This document shows, one piece after another, positions 24,909 through 38,000 of a DNA stretch of 64,000 nucleotides. Numbering within the stretch: the first letter of the stretch is position 1; every line of letters starts with the position of its first letter. Source of the stretch: Neospora caninum Liverpool (lineage: Eukaryota > Apicomplexa > Conoidasida > Eucoccidiorida > Sarcocystidae); contig NC_018398.1 of assembly GCF_000208865.1 (NCBI RefSeq), forward strand, positions 3,986,812 through 4,050,811. Reading direction: 5' to 3'. The position numbers and the translations under genes were made by a program. The notes below the pieces were generated by a model, which made no database searches, was not told the origin of the DNA, and saw only the letters and a program-made list of their open reading frames with translations.

Positions 24909-26292
24909 GAATCGAGATCGATTTTCAGATGCAGCGTCCCACGAGTAAATAAGAAAGAAGACCGAAAACTGCTCCAGATGCAGAGCATACGGAAGCTCTC
25001 TGCTGCACAGAAGCGGCAAGACGACAACGGAGGGACGGACGACTTTTGGTCCAGCGTGATACCACTTCATGCCGACGTGCCAAAGAACGCCACGTCCTCC
25101 CTCTAATTTCGTAGCTGTGTAAGACGTAAGCAGTTTTCTTTTAGAAGACAGCCGGAGGGCTGTGTGGCAGAACAAGGCTGCAAGAGAAAGAAGAAATGCC
25201 TGCCGATGTATGCGCGTGAAAATGAATATGAGAATCTGAATGGTGTGCCGTGCACGGTTCCTTCGAGGAACCTAAATAGAGTGGCGCCAGCGGGTTCGGC
25301 CGTGCTGTCCAGAACTCTGTTCCCGCAGAGACGCTCACGTCGTTCGTGATTCTGCATGTGCATTCTCTTTCCCTGCTGCAGGCAAGATCGATACCGAGTG
25401 TGAAGGAGGCAGCGTGGCTGCTTTTTCGTGCGCCCTGTGACGGCTATTGTAGCAACCGCCTCACTCCAGGACTTGGCGATTCATCCTTGTTCCCGTTCAC
25501 TGCAAGGAAGTTGCAGTGTCTTGGGTGCCGGCCCCTACTCGTGTGCCGCAACAATTTATATTCGGTGTTGCGTGGAACAGAACTAAGATTCGGAGGCTGC
25601 GAGGAACCCGTTCAATATCGTCATGGTACCGCAACCCTCTTTCGTGTGGTAAAGTGCCGATCCGACACGAACATTCGCATCTCAGTGGCCAGAACGGAAT
25701 TCCGTGATTCTCGGCGGCCTCGGATGGACGCCTGTCTCTCCGAAATTTGAAGGCACCCCCGGGTTGCCGCTGTTTTATATCGGCGGCACATGTGGGTGAC
25801 GCCGAACCGGAAGTTTGCCTCAGCTTGGTAATAAATCGTCGTACACATGTCTAGTTCGACAGAAACGAAAGCATGTGCACATTCCTGCCGAAAGTATCGT
25901 GTCCCTCTAATTGGTACACAATCGCACTCCTCTTGAGCCATACAAACGGCCGGGTACAGAAATGCACCAAACCCAGCTGCGCGGTGCGTGCATCAAAGAA
26001 CACCCACAAATTTTGGCTGTGTGACTTTCACCCTTTTACCCTGAGAGCTAATTCCAAGGACGAAAATACGAGGACACAGAACTCTGTGCACGGCGGCACG
26101 AATAGGCAGCCGGATCTTCGCAAAAAATCAATGCACGCAGACTGCCCCTGGAAACAAGTCGGGTTGTATCACTGGAGACGCGGCGGTGTTCCACATGCAC
26201 ACAGGAGCGGAGTTTTCACAGCCTCTCTCCTAGCGAAAACAACGTCCACGGTGAAGTCACTAGTTTATGGATCTGTATACAGAGTTAACTGA
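24909..26292. other. Convergent intergenic region, no supported gene
   Basis: About 1.4 kb between the stops of the plus-strand small membrane protein and the minus-strand secreted hairpin protein. Only short, motif-free open frames are present; it probably holds two 3' UTRs. Confidence 0.6.
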
Positions 26293-27156
26293 TCACCCAC
26301 CCCCCTCCTGTCGGAACAGTCTTTCCTTGGCTGCCTCTCGCTGCTGCTTGGCAGCGATTGCGTGTGCCTTCCTGATTTTCTTAAGCCACATCCAGCCTCC
26401 TGTGACGAGGGTTCCCGCCGAGGCGACCGCTAACGCCGTGGATATGAGGCCGAGGCGCGCGGCGTTTTCCCTACTCGTACTCAGCTGACGGTGTGCGGCT
26501 TCCCTCTTTAGGTGACGACTCAACCCATACAGAATCGAGGCACTGCTCAGGGCCGTCCCCCCTGCTAAACCAGCCTTCATGATTCCCTGTTGTACGGCAG
26601 CTTTGCGACGAATATGCCTCTGGACCACCGACACATCGTCGTCAACAACACCATTGGTAACAGGTAGCGAGCCAGTAGAGGTTTGGAGGCTGACAGACAA
26701 GTCTTCACTCCGCCGGTCGCGCTCAGGCCATGCCTCCATGTCTGGTCTGTCGGTTATTTGAGAACGGCCCTCTGACAAACCCTCATATGTTGTTTGATGA
26801 GGCGTTGGAGGCGGAGTTTGCGATGAGTGCAACGCTGCCGATCTCTCTGCGCGTCGTCGCAGAGGTGACAGGTCAAACGCGTTTCCCTCTACTATGCTGC
26901 TTCGCTTCCTCCCAGCAACATTCTCGCCTGCGTAGAGTTCACCTTTCCGAAGATCCACGCTCCGAAAAAACCGCTGCGTTGCTGTGCCAAGAGGAGGTTT
27001 GGGAGACGGCCGCACTTTTCCAACGTCATAGCTGTTACTGTGATAAACAGAAGAAGCTGCATCTGATGATACCACCAGAAGGCAATACGCGCAAACTGCG
27101 ACAACAGTTAGTATCCTAGCTATGCTCTCCCGACCTCCGGGCGCTGTCATTGCCAT
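26293..27156 (-). CDS. Secreted protein with C-terminal double hydrophobic helix (dense-granule-like)
   Basis: 287 aa, single exon, stop TGA at 26293. The N-terminus MAMTAPGGRESIARILTVVA, followed by VCAYCLLVVSSDAASS, is a good signal peptide. A Ser/Pro/Arg-rich, low-complexity middle with no recognised domain follows. Near the C-terminus two hydrophobic segments (IMKAGLAGGTALSSASILYG and LGLISTALAVASAGTLVTGG) are separated by a basic loop (LSRHLKREAAHRQLSTSREN). The protein ends in a strongly basic, Ala-rich tail. The architecture is close to that of the hairpin gene at 14527-15558 although the sequences are diverged. A dense-granule or vacuolar-membrane location is inferred, not shown. Confidence 0.75.
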   Translation of the reverse strand: MAMTAPGGRESIARILTVVAVCAYCLLVVSSDAASSVYHSNSYDVGKVRPSPKPPLGTATQRFFRSVDLRKGELYAGENVAGRKRSSIVEGNAFDLSPLRRRAERSAALHSSQTPPPTPHQTTYEGLSEGRSQITDRPDMEAWPERDRRSEDLSVSLQTSTGSLPVTNGVVDDDVSVVQRHIRRKAAVQQGIMKAGLAGGTALSSASILYGLSRHLKREAAHRQLSTSRENAARLGLISTALAVASAGTLVTGGWMWLKKIRKAHAIAAKQQREAAKERLFRQEGGG

Positions 27157-29093
27157 GACAAAAAAGCGACATCTCTCTCAACCGGATTTCCAGGCCTTGG
27201 GACAAAAACGCAGGCGCCATTTGAATTCACATACAACCGGAGATATCGTGTGGGGGTCCGGGGCGACGAAAGTGTCCCACGTTGAACCATAAGCGGGACG
27301 CGACAATCCTCGCGTCTCTCTAGCACGGAGAGCGCCTGGCCCCGAGCCGCACCGTACAAGACTGGGGGGAGGACATGCGGATTGGCGTGCGTAAATTGCA
27401 CGTTTGGGCAGAAACGGGAGCTCGTGCGGCGGCGGATGACCCCACCAGCATCGAGGATTTAGGAGGCATGTATTTCAGTGTGTCTCAAAACAGCAACAGA
27501 GAGAGCTGACGAAATACGAGGTTCAGGGGTGGTGTGCGGCAGTGACTCGTTTTCTAGCCAGCATTCTCATGCGAGCTACGTAGGCGCAAGCAAGTGTAGC
27601 TTTTTCCCTGCAGTTCGCGTTCTTGCAGAAAATGATGAGTGGATGCTTCGTGTTTCGTCGGGTGATGGGTGCTCAACGAGAGTGTAATCGCTCACGATTG
27701 AAAACGTGCCGATTATAGAGTATGGTGTAAGGCGCATGAATCACCAGGGGGAACGGCCAGTAATTCGTTTTTCGTGAGCGATGGTATATTGTCTTCTTTC
27801 GTTCAGGAATTCGGTTGATCGGAGCGGGAAATGACTGCTCGTGGCCCCAGTACACACCAGAAGACGCTCTCACGTTGAGCAACGCTTTAGTGTAGTTCGG
27901 GCGTGCTTTCATTCGGATCGCTTTTCCTGATCGATGGCGTGCCCAGCTCTCGCACGCCTGTGACGCGGTTACTGGAGACAGCGCTGACTAATAGGAGCGT
28001 TTTACGCTGTCCCTGTGTGGCGACTGCGGTGTGACGCTAAGAGAAATTTGTAACATGAAGAACCAGAGGGCGGTCCACATGGCTACTCACGCTTGATCGG
28101 TCCGCTCAGTCGTCCGATCAAGCGTGAGTAGCTCAGGCAGGTGGAGGGCTTTTATTCATAACCGTTTTCTGCGGGCCTAATGATATTTAATGAACGCTGC
28201 TTTGTGAATTCTGCAGTAACGAATCTTACATCAACCGAAATGTCTTCCTGCGTTTCGCGATGACACAGCTTCAGGACTGTGCAGAGGAAACACAAAATGG
28301 CCACAGTTTGACCCACTGGCAGCACAGTAAGCTCTCTAATTGCACAATCTCGCGAGCCTGTCGCAAGTCAGCTCGTCAAAATACGTGGAAGGAAGCAAGG
28401 AAGAGTGTGTTGTTGCCGCTGTCCCAAAGCTGGTGAGCAGGTTCGCCCGCGTGAGCAGGGACAGCCCTTCGGACAACACAGTTGAACAAGGAGAACTGCG
28501 ACGATGTGAAGCTCGCAGTGACAAGAGGCTATGGCTCGGGCTCTATATAACGGGGCTACGTACTGACAAAAAGAGAGAAGAAACGAGACACTGCGTTGTG
28601 CACCGGAGCACTCCGCATAGAAAGGACCACGACAGTGACGAGAAAGCACAGCCACGAATTAGCGCAGCGACCCGATAGCGACCCGATAAACCAGAGCGGA
28701 TAGCACGGAAAGGATTGAACCATGGAGAGAGAGAAACACCGAGACGGAAAACGAGTGGAGACAAAAAGTCGCCGCAGGCAAAACAGCCAAAAGTTTCAAT
28801 CCTTCAACTGTGGCAGCGACCGAGAAAAGACCTTTAAAAAACAGGAACAAGACAGTAGCACGCAAGCAGAATCGGTAGATGTGAAGGATATTGACAAGAG
28901 GTGGTGGTGAACAAAAAATGACACACAGCCACGTTCAGCAACACCGTTTCTCTCGACTGCTTTTGCGGGGCGCCGAAATCGGGAGCCACTACCCCGTAAA
29001 TTCTCTGGACCGAAAAGCATTGATCTCCGTTCGCGAACTCTAGGGCGTGGTGGAGCTGGCCGCCGGTCTTCTGACAAATTCCATGTTTCCGCG
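27157..29093. other. Intergenic spacer with a perfect inverted repeat
   Basis: Lies between the start of the minus-strand hairpin protein and the stop of the ATAD2-like gene. No supported exon. A perfect inverted repeat is present at 28082-28132. The right-hand ~1 kb probably includes the ATAD2-like 3' UTR. Confidence 0.6.
28082..28132. repeat. Perfect 19-bp inverted repeat with 13-nt loop
   Basis: The arm GCTACTCACGCTTGATCGG (28082-28100) is the exact reverse complement of 28114-28132, with a 13-nt spacer. It could form a stable hairpin in RNA or a cruciform in DNA. No open frame crosses it and it is not followed by a T-run. Candidate roles are a structured non-coding RNA, an siRNA/miRNA-like precursor, or a mobile-element remnant; none can be chosen from sequence alone. 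Confidence 0.9.
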
Positions 29094-32000
29094 CTACACG
29101 AGCAACATGTCTTGGGCCATGGCGTCCACGACTTGGAGCAGAAGACGCAGAGGCCCCGCGTGGAAAAGATCGTCTGCGCGTCCCTCGCTGTTTTCGCCTT
29201 CCCTCCTGACAGGCGGCAAACGCCTGAACGTCGCGCTGTCCCCGTCTCCTCGCCGTTCCCCGGCGTCCTCCGAAACCGACAAGCTGGACCTGACAGCGGC
29301 GAGTCTCCTCTCTTCGTTCTGAAGCCACGCGGAGAAAAGCTCGAGGCGCCCTCCCTTCTTCCGCTTCTCTTCGCCTCTCTCTGCTCGCATGGCTTCGAGG
29401 CGAGCCAGCGTCTCCAAGGACTCTGAGGCAGTCGACGGCGCAAAGCACGACAAAGGAGGCGCCTCGACGAAGCGTCCCCTGGCCTCTGAGAGGAGTCCCG
29501 TCACCCGCTCAGGCGCAGCCTCGCTCTTCGAAACGTTTCCGCCAGAGTCGATATGCAAAGGGTAGTTCGACAGGCCTCCGCAACAGGGGCACATTTGGAA
29601 TTCATCCCGGAAAACGTGTGCCGGTCCATTCGCCCTCCTCGGGCGTCTTCCTCCCGCCTGACCGCTCCGCTCGCTCCCCTTTCTGGTAACACCGTCGCCG
29701 GTTCCTGCTTCGCTGGTCTTCTCTTGTCTCTCGAGCACCGCTCTCTGCTGACTCGCGTCTGCGCCGCCCTGAGGGTCTCTTCCCTGTGCGTCCAGAGACT
29801 CGGCCGCTTCCTTTGTGCCGCAGCTTTCTTCGCGCCAGGCGCCGCCGTCCGCAAAGCTTTGAGGTGCTGTCCTCCGGTCGCCGAGGCCAGCTGCCTCGCC
29901 CGTACCCCGCAGGAGCTCGGCTGCACACTGCATCTCTCGCCACGCTCGAGGAAGCGGCAGCAGTGAGTCGGGAGACGCCACGAAGGCAGAGACAAAGAAA
30001 GACAGGGGCACACCCGGGCGTGTGACGGGCGGACAGGCGTCGCTCGGATCGTCTGAGCAGAACGGGAGAGAGGATAAGGTGGCCGAGGAGAACGCGGAGA
30101 CCAGCGCGGCCGCAAAGCGCGAGGCTACCGTAGACTCGCCCAGACTCGCGTCGCGCGGCTGCAGAAGCGAAGAACGGCAAGGATTCGCGGTGTTCGAAGC
30201 GACAGATGAACAGGCCCTGGAGACCGGTAACTCACGCGTTTCAAACATGCGAGCGTTCGCTTCCGAGTCTGCAGAAAGACCGTTCGGCTGAAGCTGTGCG
30301 AGCGCCTTTTCTGTCGCCTGCCGAGCGGCGTGGGAGAGAAGCAGAAATGCCTCCAAACGCGGACACAGGCTCGGCGCGACAGAAAAGAAGAAGGTTTGGT
30401 ACGCAGAACAGAGCGAGGAGTAGCGCTGGAAACAGTCCTCAAAGAAGTCCAGAAACAGTTGGAGCGTGGGCGAGGCAAGCACATGGCGGAGCAACGCTCC
30501 TCGAACAGCCAGCACGTCTTCCACGAGGGACAGCGACAGAGACGACGAAGGCGAAGCCGCGACCACCGGGGACGCAGGACAGAATGCAGAACCCGAGGCT
30601 GCAGCTGCAGACGACGACCGAGGCGAAGTCCGCGAGAAAGTACACGCAGGATCCGTCGAGGGCTCTCGCGTGCTGGAACTGAGGGATCCTCGACGCACAG
30701 AAGACGCAGGCGGCGACGAGGCTTCCTCTCTGTCCGAAGAACATTGGGGCGGAGAAGGTGCGACAGACGACGCGGACCGCGGGGAACAGACCCCGCCGTG
30801 AGACTGTCGCCGCACCTTGTCTACAGAGACACAGAGACAGCGGAAGCAACAGCCGCCGATCGGTTCTGCATTGACGTTCCGCGCCTCGCCCAGCCGCCAA
30901 CGTCTCTTGTTTCAAGCATATTTCACGGAAAAGCTCAAACTCGCATGCTCAGCAGGCGCGGCCGCGACTTGCTGAGTTCCACGTCCGCCCTCGAGAAGAC
31001 GGCACACGCTCGGAAGCGAAAAGGAACAGTTCGATGCATGTGGGTGCAGGCACAAAGATACTGCATGCGTGCGCGCTTCACAAATGAGGCCGAACAGACC
31101 TAGACACAGATTCACGCAGACACGCCGGGTGCGCATTTTCGCTGAACACAACCCCTCCCATACACCTAATGCCCCACCTATATCTTTACCTGTGTCCATC
31201 TGTCCATATATATATATATATATATATAACCCCGAATCCTAATGCATTTTTGTATGTATATTTATGCGGTGCCTGCATTTTATTCAGGCGACCCCACAGT
31301 ACGCCGCATGTTCACATGTCTCAGAGAGGTCTGTCTCTGTGTGATACGAATGCGGCCATCCGAAGCTTACGAACGGCGACTGATGACAGGTCGGCGGGCG
31401 TCAGAGGCGAGGGCGCGGACTCTGCGGCAGCGCTTCGCGTTTCTTTTTCGAGCCGTCGGACTTCCTGCCGCTTCTGAACGAAGGCCACCATGGCGGCGTG
31501 GACGCGCGGAACCAAGAGCTTCAGCGGTAACTCCAGTCTGAAGAGGAGGAAAGGGACAAGACAGAGAAGACGTGCATGCCACGCAGAGCCCCCCGCCGCC
31601 AGGCTGAGGCGAAAGGGGGAGAAACCAAAGGAAAGACGGCACAAATAGGATTCGACAGACGAAAGCGGCGGCGAGAGAAGAGAAGCAGAGAGAGGAGGAA
31701 ACACGGACGAGGACGAAACAGCCGGGGCAGAACCCCGCACTTGGAACCGGGAATCAACACAACGCAAACACGGACGAAAAGAGACTCTGTCGATATTTGG
31801 TGCTGTCTCGAACATGTGACTGGCCTTTTTTTACCTTCTGCCGCGAACAGGGAGTGCATCGCCTGGTTCAGAAAGTTCTTCTTCCTCGTCCTTTCGCCTT
31901 CGTCGCCGTCTTCCCCACTCCTCGCCACTCGCCTCGCTTGCCTCACGGCACGTTTCGCGCAGCGTGAAGAGTGCAAAGAGATGCCGCTCTCTCTCTAGGT

Positions 32001-35000
32001 CCCGCCAAGGCTGTCCACAAGATGCGAGAAGGAAACGCCACACGTCGCTGCCTAGCAGGTTGAAGACGTCTCGCACTTCCCCTTCGATCTCGCCGGTCTC
32101 TTCGTCCTCGGCGCCTGCTTCCTCCGCTTTTCTCTCCCGGTCCTCAAATCGCTGACCTTCGTTTGATGCGTGCAAACGGCTGGCGCTGACGAAGGAATAG
32201 GAGGAAGCAAAAGAGCACGAGTAGAGGCGCCCCCGAGGCTTCACTTCGCTGTCTCCGACGCCTTTCGCTCCTTCTCCCGACCCCGCCGCGCTGTCTCCTT
32301 TGTCTGCGCCGCCCTCGGAAAGTGTCTCCGCCGTCGCCAGCGGCGGCGAAGAGTGGCGCTGAATGCGGCCCCGCAATTCGCGCCGCGCGGCCCCAGCCTG
32401 GTCGCTTCCGACCCCGTCCGTGCTTGGGCCTCCTGCTGATTCTTCCGAGGGTTCTGCACTTCTTCCGAGAGCAGGCAACTGGCCGAGCAAGACGCAGTCT
32501 GTCTCTCGGTCCTTTCTCTTCCCACGCGTCCGGTCGCCGCTGCCGACGCGGAGGCGGCGAAGGAAGAGCGGGAGCGACCGGCGCAGAACCAGGAGCAGGA
32601 GAAGAAGGTCTGACTCAAAGGCTTCCAGGGACGAATACGCGCCAGCAGCGTTCCGCCTCAAGAGCTCGTCGACGAGAAGTTCGAGGCCACACAACACCCA
32701 GAAACCTTCCGTCTTGCAGGCCGCGTCGTCTGCTGTGGAAGCCAGGCCGAGCCTCTGTTCGTCCTTTTCCGCGGAGTCTCCTTGCGGGGGTTTCTCGCCT
32801 CCACGCTCTTTTAGGCGTTCGTCGTTCTGCGTGCCGTGGACCCACTCACCGGGGTTCCCGTTCGGTCTTGAGGAGTCTCGCTCGCCTCGCTGTTCGCGTG
32901 TCAGCCGGTGCGCGCCCGTGAGGCTCCTCTCGTCTCTTGTTTCCGTTTCTTGCGCGTTCCTCCTTTTGCCCTGGCCAGACGCCGACGCCTGCTGAGAGTG
33001 CGCAGGTGATCGCCCCTCTGGTGCTCCTGTTTGCTTTTTCTCCTCTTCGGCGTCTTCCCCTCGCAGGCTCAAAACAGGCGCGTGCTTTGCGGCTTCCGCG
33101 ATTCGCTCCTCTTCGTCTCCTGTCTCTTCGTGTGGATCCTCGAATCCCGACGCGTCGTCAGAAGCGTCTGACGAAGACACACAGAAAAGCTGCTTTCCTG
33201 TGTCGGAGTCGTCGCTCTCCACTTCCGTTTCGCCATCCTTCTTCTCCTCTTTTTCTGCCTCCTCAACTTTGTCTTCGGCTGCGTCCAAACAGCCTTCCGA
33301 TTCCCTTTTCGCTTCTGATTCGTCTCGTCTCCCGTCGCCTCGCGCGTCCCCGCCCAACAACTCCCCGCCCCCCTCGTCGCCCTCGAAGTCGCCACCCACA
33401 TCCGCTGTTCGCGGTTCTGCCTCGTCTTCACACCCCTCGGAGTCTGAAAACAACAAAGCGTCAGCATCTGCGCGTTCCGCCTCGTCGGCGGGCGCTGACG
33501 CCTTCGCCGTCTCTTTCAAGCGGCCTTCCTCTCTCTCCTTTTCCAGCGAAACTGGCTTGCCACCTCGCTCTCCCTCTCTCTCTGTCCGCATCGTCGGCTC
33601 TCCCGCCTCTCCATGGTGCGACTGCTCCTCCGTCTCCTCTGTCTCCTTTTCTGTCTCTGTTTGGTCCTTCTCTGCCTCCTTGCGCTTCCCCGCTATTTCT
33701 GTGTTTTCGCCCTCTGCCGCCTCGGTCTCCCTTTTGTTCTCCTCCCACGCCTTCGCCGATTTCACCTTCTCGAGGGCCTGCCTCAGCGCCGCGGCGAGCG
33801 ACGCCTGGAGTTTCCTCTTGGTCGTCTTCTCTTCCCACTTCTCCAGAGCCTCGGATGTGTCTACACCGCCTCGTTCCGCGGAAGCAGAAGGCTCGCGCTG
33901 TCGGAGAACTCTGGCCGATCTTCGATGCGCACTTTTCTGTTGTAGAGAAAACAGTCTCGCCACCCGCATCCAGTTTTTAACTTCGCCGCTTCGTTGCCGC
34001 CCCTGGGCCACGCAGCACGCCAGACACAGAGACGGCGCGACGGAGGGTCCGCCAGCGAACAAAGGCTGAAAGGCGAAACAGGGAGGATCTCCAGCCGGAT
34101 CGGTTCCGCGTTGCGTCTTGTCCCCGCGAGAGAAGAGAGAAAACATATGGGCGGCAAGCGGAGTCGCCGCCTCCGACGGAGACACTGTCCCGTCCTTCCC
34201 CGAAAGGCCCGCGCGGGCCTTCAACCGTAGGAGGCGGCGATCCTCTTCGTCGCGACTCTCTAGCCAGATGCGCAGTCGCTGCTCGACGGCCTCCACGAAC
34301 TGACAAGTCAGGAGGGCGGCTCTGGGGGCAAGAGGGAAACGGAGACACACACAAAAAAGGCGAAACGGGACAGACAGGTCGGTCAGCGAGGCAGGGAAGC
34401 CCCGGCAAGAAACTCCTGAAACGCGCGAAACAACGCTACGGGCCTCATCAGACTCGCGGTCTGCCTCGGGAAGCGACAGCGCACACCGACCCGAAATGTG
34501 TGGCACAGCCCCGTCCCCCCTTGGGGCCATCTCGCTCCTTATATTCCACATGTTTCGATCTACGAACGCGCCCTCGGGTCCACGCTTCTGTTTGCTGTCG
34601 GCGGCAGCCTGTTTGAACACCTCAGGAGCCCCGGAAGCGGCCGGCCGGGAGGGCGGAGCGAGGAGAGAAACAGAACCAACCGGAAGGAGGCGCGATGAGG
34701 GAAAGCGGCATCGCGCGCATCGAAACAGACTCTTCCACATCCGAACGCAAACGATCGCTGTCTCCGACTTACCCCTCGTAGACTGTCGGATTGTCCATGG
34801 GTGCCTCCTTGCCTGCCTCGCGAGGGCCAGGGTCCGCGTCGTCTTTGCACCTTTTCGGCCCGTCGCCGCGGCGCGCGCAGGCGGCGCTGCTTGCGCGAGA
34901 GGCGAGAGACGCAGAGAAGGACGCCGAGAGGCGGGACAGGGAGAAGGTTGGAGGCGCGGAACCGGACGCGGCGCTGGCAATGAAACGCGTCAAGTCTGCC

Positions 35001-38000
35001 GGAAGTTTCTCGCTTCTCTCCAGCAAAACAATGAAGAAACACGCGGGGTTGCCGCCGGACGAAGCGCGAAGGCTTCCCGCTGCGCTCTGGTGGAGGCAAT
35101 CCAGGACGGCGAGCCGCTCGAGAGAACTCAGGCAGGCCCAGAGCTCTGAGAAAACGGGCGGGAGAAGTGCAGCAGGGAAAACATCCAGAGAACAGAGACA
35201 CTCCACAAGCCGTCCGGTGTTCAGCGCTTTGGGAAAGCAACAAAGGCCCAGTAACTAACACGACGAGACGGGGAATCGCGGAACGCGGAGAAGGCAAAAA
35301 GCCAAGAAACGCCTCGCCGCCGCATCGGTCACCCACGCCCCGAAAGACGAACGCGAACCAGTTACCTCTATATCTCTCTGTTTCTTCAAACCCCTCTCTC
35401 GGGATCTACCTCTATCTTGTGGTAGACCTATGTCGATATATATATATATATATATATGTATGTATTATATGTATATAAATCGTATGTGGCGTGTATTGGT
35501 GACCGTTAATCCCCGGGGACGCGCACACTGCGACAGAGAAATACGCAGCAAGCAGACGAACAGTTCCACGGATCTATTTCGCTTGAGTACACAGAGTGTG
35601 GACAACCCCGACGGAAAGGCATCTACTTCGATCTGCCTGCATACGCATGCGAAGAACTACCGATGTGGGAATGAACTTCGAGGGATGTCTCAGGAACCGT
35701 GTAGCCAATTCGCGGGAGGACTTGGAGCCTTTACCAGCGATCTGGTAGAGAATGACAGCCCCGTTTTTGCCGTCATCTGCGCCGGACGCGACATGAAGAA
35801 GACGGTGCAAAACGTCTCCAATGGGCGTTCCACCGGGTCCCGTCGTCTGAGGCCCGACGAAGAGAGTCGCCGGGGAGATTTCCACGCGAGAACCAACCTG
35901 GACCGAAGACGAGGGGGACACAGACACATCCGGACAGGGCTCGAAGCTCGAGACACCGTGGCTGTGGGTAAAAACAATGTTAACGCGTAGAAACGATCGG
36001 AGCGCGGTCCGAATGGACGAACCAAAAACTCCTGGCACCTCCCGCAGCACACCGCTGTAGCCACCGACGGGCGAGCTCCAACGCCTCAGATTCAGACGCC
36101 GCTTGGCAGGTTACACACATACCCGTGAGTCTTGATGCAAACTCACCAGGCAGTCCCTCTCTACACCGACAGGTATACGTCGTGAGGTAAATATAAATAT
36201 AAATATATGTGTTTATATGAATAATGTGAAGAGGCGCACACACAAACAGGCATGCGCACATGTGTGTCAACATATATATATATATATATATGGTTTGAGG
36301 GAGGGTAAGAAAGTGTGTGAAGAGAGGCGGCCTATTTGTAGAATGGACTGCCGGAGTGTCGGAACCCAGGTGGTTTTTGAAAAGCTCGCTTACGTTAAGC
36401 GCACTGAGGAGCGAAGGCAAGAGGCAGCCGCGTAGAACGCCTAGAGAGAGTCCGTCGTCTGCGTCGTCGCTTTCGTGCTTCATCTTAAGACCAACTTTTC
36501 CGTCGCCTCGCACCACCCCCCGGCCCGTCGCTTTCGCTCTGCTCGACCTCCCGCCGGCCCTGAGCAGCAGCCACTTGGAGCCCAAGGCGCCGCCGGCCCC
36601 GCGGCGGTACGCCCCGGCGAGCGCGGGCTCCAGCAAGGGGACACTGAACCTGTGGAGCGCGTACGTGGACTCGCCGGCCGGAGGAGGAACAGAGGCAGGA
36701 GAGCCCTCTGATTCTGCGGCCGGCCTAGAAGACGAAACTGCGACTTCAAAAGAGAACACCGAGCAGCGAGAGAAAGGTGTCTCTCGGCCGGGCGAGCGCT
36801 GGCCCTGACTCGCGGCTTCATCCTCGCCAATCGACAACGAAACTCTGTCGTCGATTCCAAAAGCGCCGGCCTTCTCGCCTCCTTCCTCCGCGGCGCCTGT
36901 CCAGGCTGCGTCGGGGCGCCGCGCCCCGTTCGCCTCAGGGTCGGCGGAGACTACCCAATCCGCTCGGAGGGCGTTTCCACCGGAAAGACTCACCGAGCCT
37001 CCGTTTCCGGACGCGCTGCTGGTCTTGGACCTTCCAAGCTGTCTCCATGCAGCCGGCGCGCCGTTCTCCAGCTCCAGACGGCGACTTGCGGCTGGCCCGC
37101 ACGGCGACTCCCCGGAAGGCGAGAACGCCGACAGCGACATCGCAGGCGGCGACGCCTGCTTCGCCAGGGACAGGAGGCTGTCCCTAGCCAAGAGGCGCTG
37201 CCACGCCTCGAAGAGGAGGCCGTCGTGAGAGCGGAAAAGGAAGTGAAGAATGGACGCGACGGGCCGCCGGAAGAACGGAGACGCTTCCGTGGCGGCTGTC
37301 CACAGACAGCAGCACGAAGGCGAGCAAGAGGAAAGCGCGGCGGCAGCGGAGGCCGCTCGGCGGACGCACTGCGGTAGAGGCGTCTCTTCCTCGTCGCCTC
37401 TCCAGGGGATGTCTAGCGCGAGATCGGCGTCGAGGTCCCCGACACAGGCCGGCAGCGACGACAGGGAAGACGAAACGCACGGCGCCCGCGGAGGGCTTTC
37501 CTTTCGTCCGCGTCTGCGTGATTCTTCCTCCCTTTGGCTGTCCAACAGTCTCATGACGCGCCGACTCACGCTGCCGCCGCGCTGCGCCAGGTCATGGCCT
37601 TTCGCTGGCGAGCCTCCCCAAACGCCCGCGGCGTCTCGCGAAGCCGTCCACCCTGCGCCTCGTCCCCGGTCGGTTGTGCTTTGCACGAGTCGCACAGCCT
37701 CTTCCAAGTCGTCAATCGACACGAGAGAGGCTCCACGGTGTCTCGTCTTTCCAAACAGCGCCGCCAGCAATCGCGAAGGGCCGAGCACCGAGGCGGCGAC
37801 ATCGTTCTCGGCATCAGGAGGAGGAGACGTCCGCGAGAACAAGGAGAAGGCAAACGGCTCGCAGTCGACGGCTTCGCAGTTTGCTTGCGCCTGGCCGAGG
37901 AGGGAGATGTCGAACAGTTCTGGTTTCTCTCTTCGGGTCGCCGCCATCGCAGCTTCCATCACCACGCGCTGGACTTCGGCTCCAGTCATGCCTCGCATTC

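Noticed and set aside
33200..34069. Ser-rich 289-codon plus-strand frame
   Set aside because: It is the antisense of the Glu-rich ATAD2-like exon 5; Glu codons read backwards give Ser/Phe/Leu-rich frames.
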